14,184 bases of DNA from JANMEX01 sp031422915 (GTDB lineage Bacteria; Pseudomonadota; Alphaproteobacteria; Rhizobiales; Rhizobiaceae). Positions 14,121 to 14,184 of the stretch are shown piece by piece. The stretch spans positions 1 through 14,184 of the forward strand of contig JANPEK010000167.1 of assembly GCA_031422915.1 (NCBI GenBank). Reading direction: 5' to 3'. The position numbers and the translations under genes were made by a program. The notes under the pieces are model-generated. The model worked only from the letters and a program-made list of their open reading frames with translations, did not search any database and was not told where the DNA came from. The first letter of the stretch is position 1. Each line of letters begins with the position of its first letter.

Positions 14121-14184
14121 TGGAAAGCTTGCGCTGTTCAACGGGGGCCAGCGAGAACACCGCATCATAAAGCAATTCAAGCAA

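Noticed and set aside
14071..14184. A minus-strand frame open from the right edge to a stop at 14071, about 37 codons, possibly the tail of a convergent gene.
   Set aside because: Too short to judge. It overlaps the end of the exported-protein gene by about 50 nt and shows no recognisable motif. Sequence beyond the edge is needed.

Overview
The window looks like chromosomal core DNA from an alphaproteobacterium, most likely of the order Hyphomicrobiales (Rhizobiales). The grounds are the moderately GC-rich coding sequence, the protein styles (a zinc-free-type MetG, an RlpA with the N-terminal motif typical of alphaproteobacteria, small secreted proteins with a few cysteines) and the gene order D-Ala-D-Ala carboxypeptidase - tmk - holB - metG - tatD - metallo-beta-lactamase-fold hydrolase, which I know from this group. 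I see no integrase, transposase, phage gene, CRISPR array or rRNA. The genus cannot be fixed from the sequence alone.

Region 1 (1-7306, minus strand). A tightly packed housekeeping run reads right to left: RlpA-type lytic transglycosylase, penicillin-binding D-Ala-D-Ala carboxypeptidase, thymidylate kinase (tmk), DNA polymerase III delta' subunit (holB), methionyl-tRNA synthetase (metG), TatD-family nuclease, and an MBL-fold hydrolase cut by the left edge. The tmk/holB (ATGA) and metG/tatD (TGATG) stop-start overlaps and the 2-nt tatD/MBL gap point to one coupled operon. The two envelope genes upstream both act on peptidoglycan: one trims stem peptides, the other cuts glycan strands.

Region 2 (7307-8942, minus strand). 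This holds a small exported protein of unknown function, a complete tRNA-Ser(UGA) with encoded CCA, and a double-domain universal stress protein. The 163-bp gap 7307-7469 holds two abutting palindromes.

Region 3 (8943-11803, plus strand). A divergent control region carries a Fnr/FixK-like dyad, placed where a class II activator of the stress-protein promoter would sit, and a separate 8-bp inverted repeat nearer the next gene. Then come glutathione-dependent formaldehyde dehydrogenase (class III ADH), an EamA/DMT-family permease immediately behind it, and a small four-cysteine lipoprotein.

Region 4 (11804-14184). A likely two-way terminator separates the lipoprotein from a convergent minus-strand pair, nitroreductase then flavin reductase-like protein. 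Divergent from the pair is an exported protein that appears to be built from three copies of a beta-rich unit of about 80 residues.

I found no clearly new multi-gene system. The best leads are the Fnr-type promoter architecture upstream of the stress protein, the dyad upstream of the formaldehyde dehydrogenase, the three-repeat exported protein, and the two small uncharacterised exported or lipoproteins.
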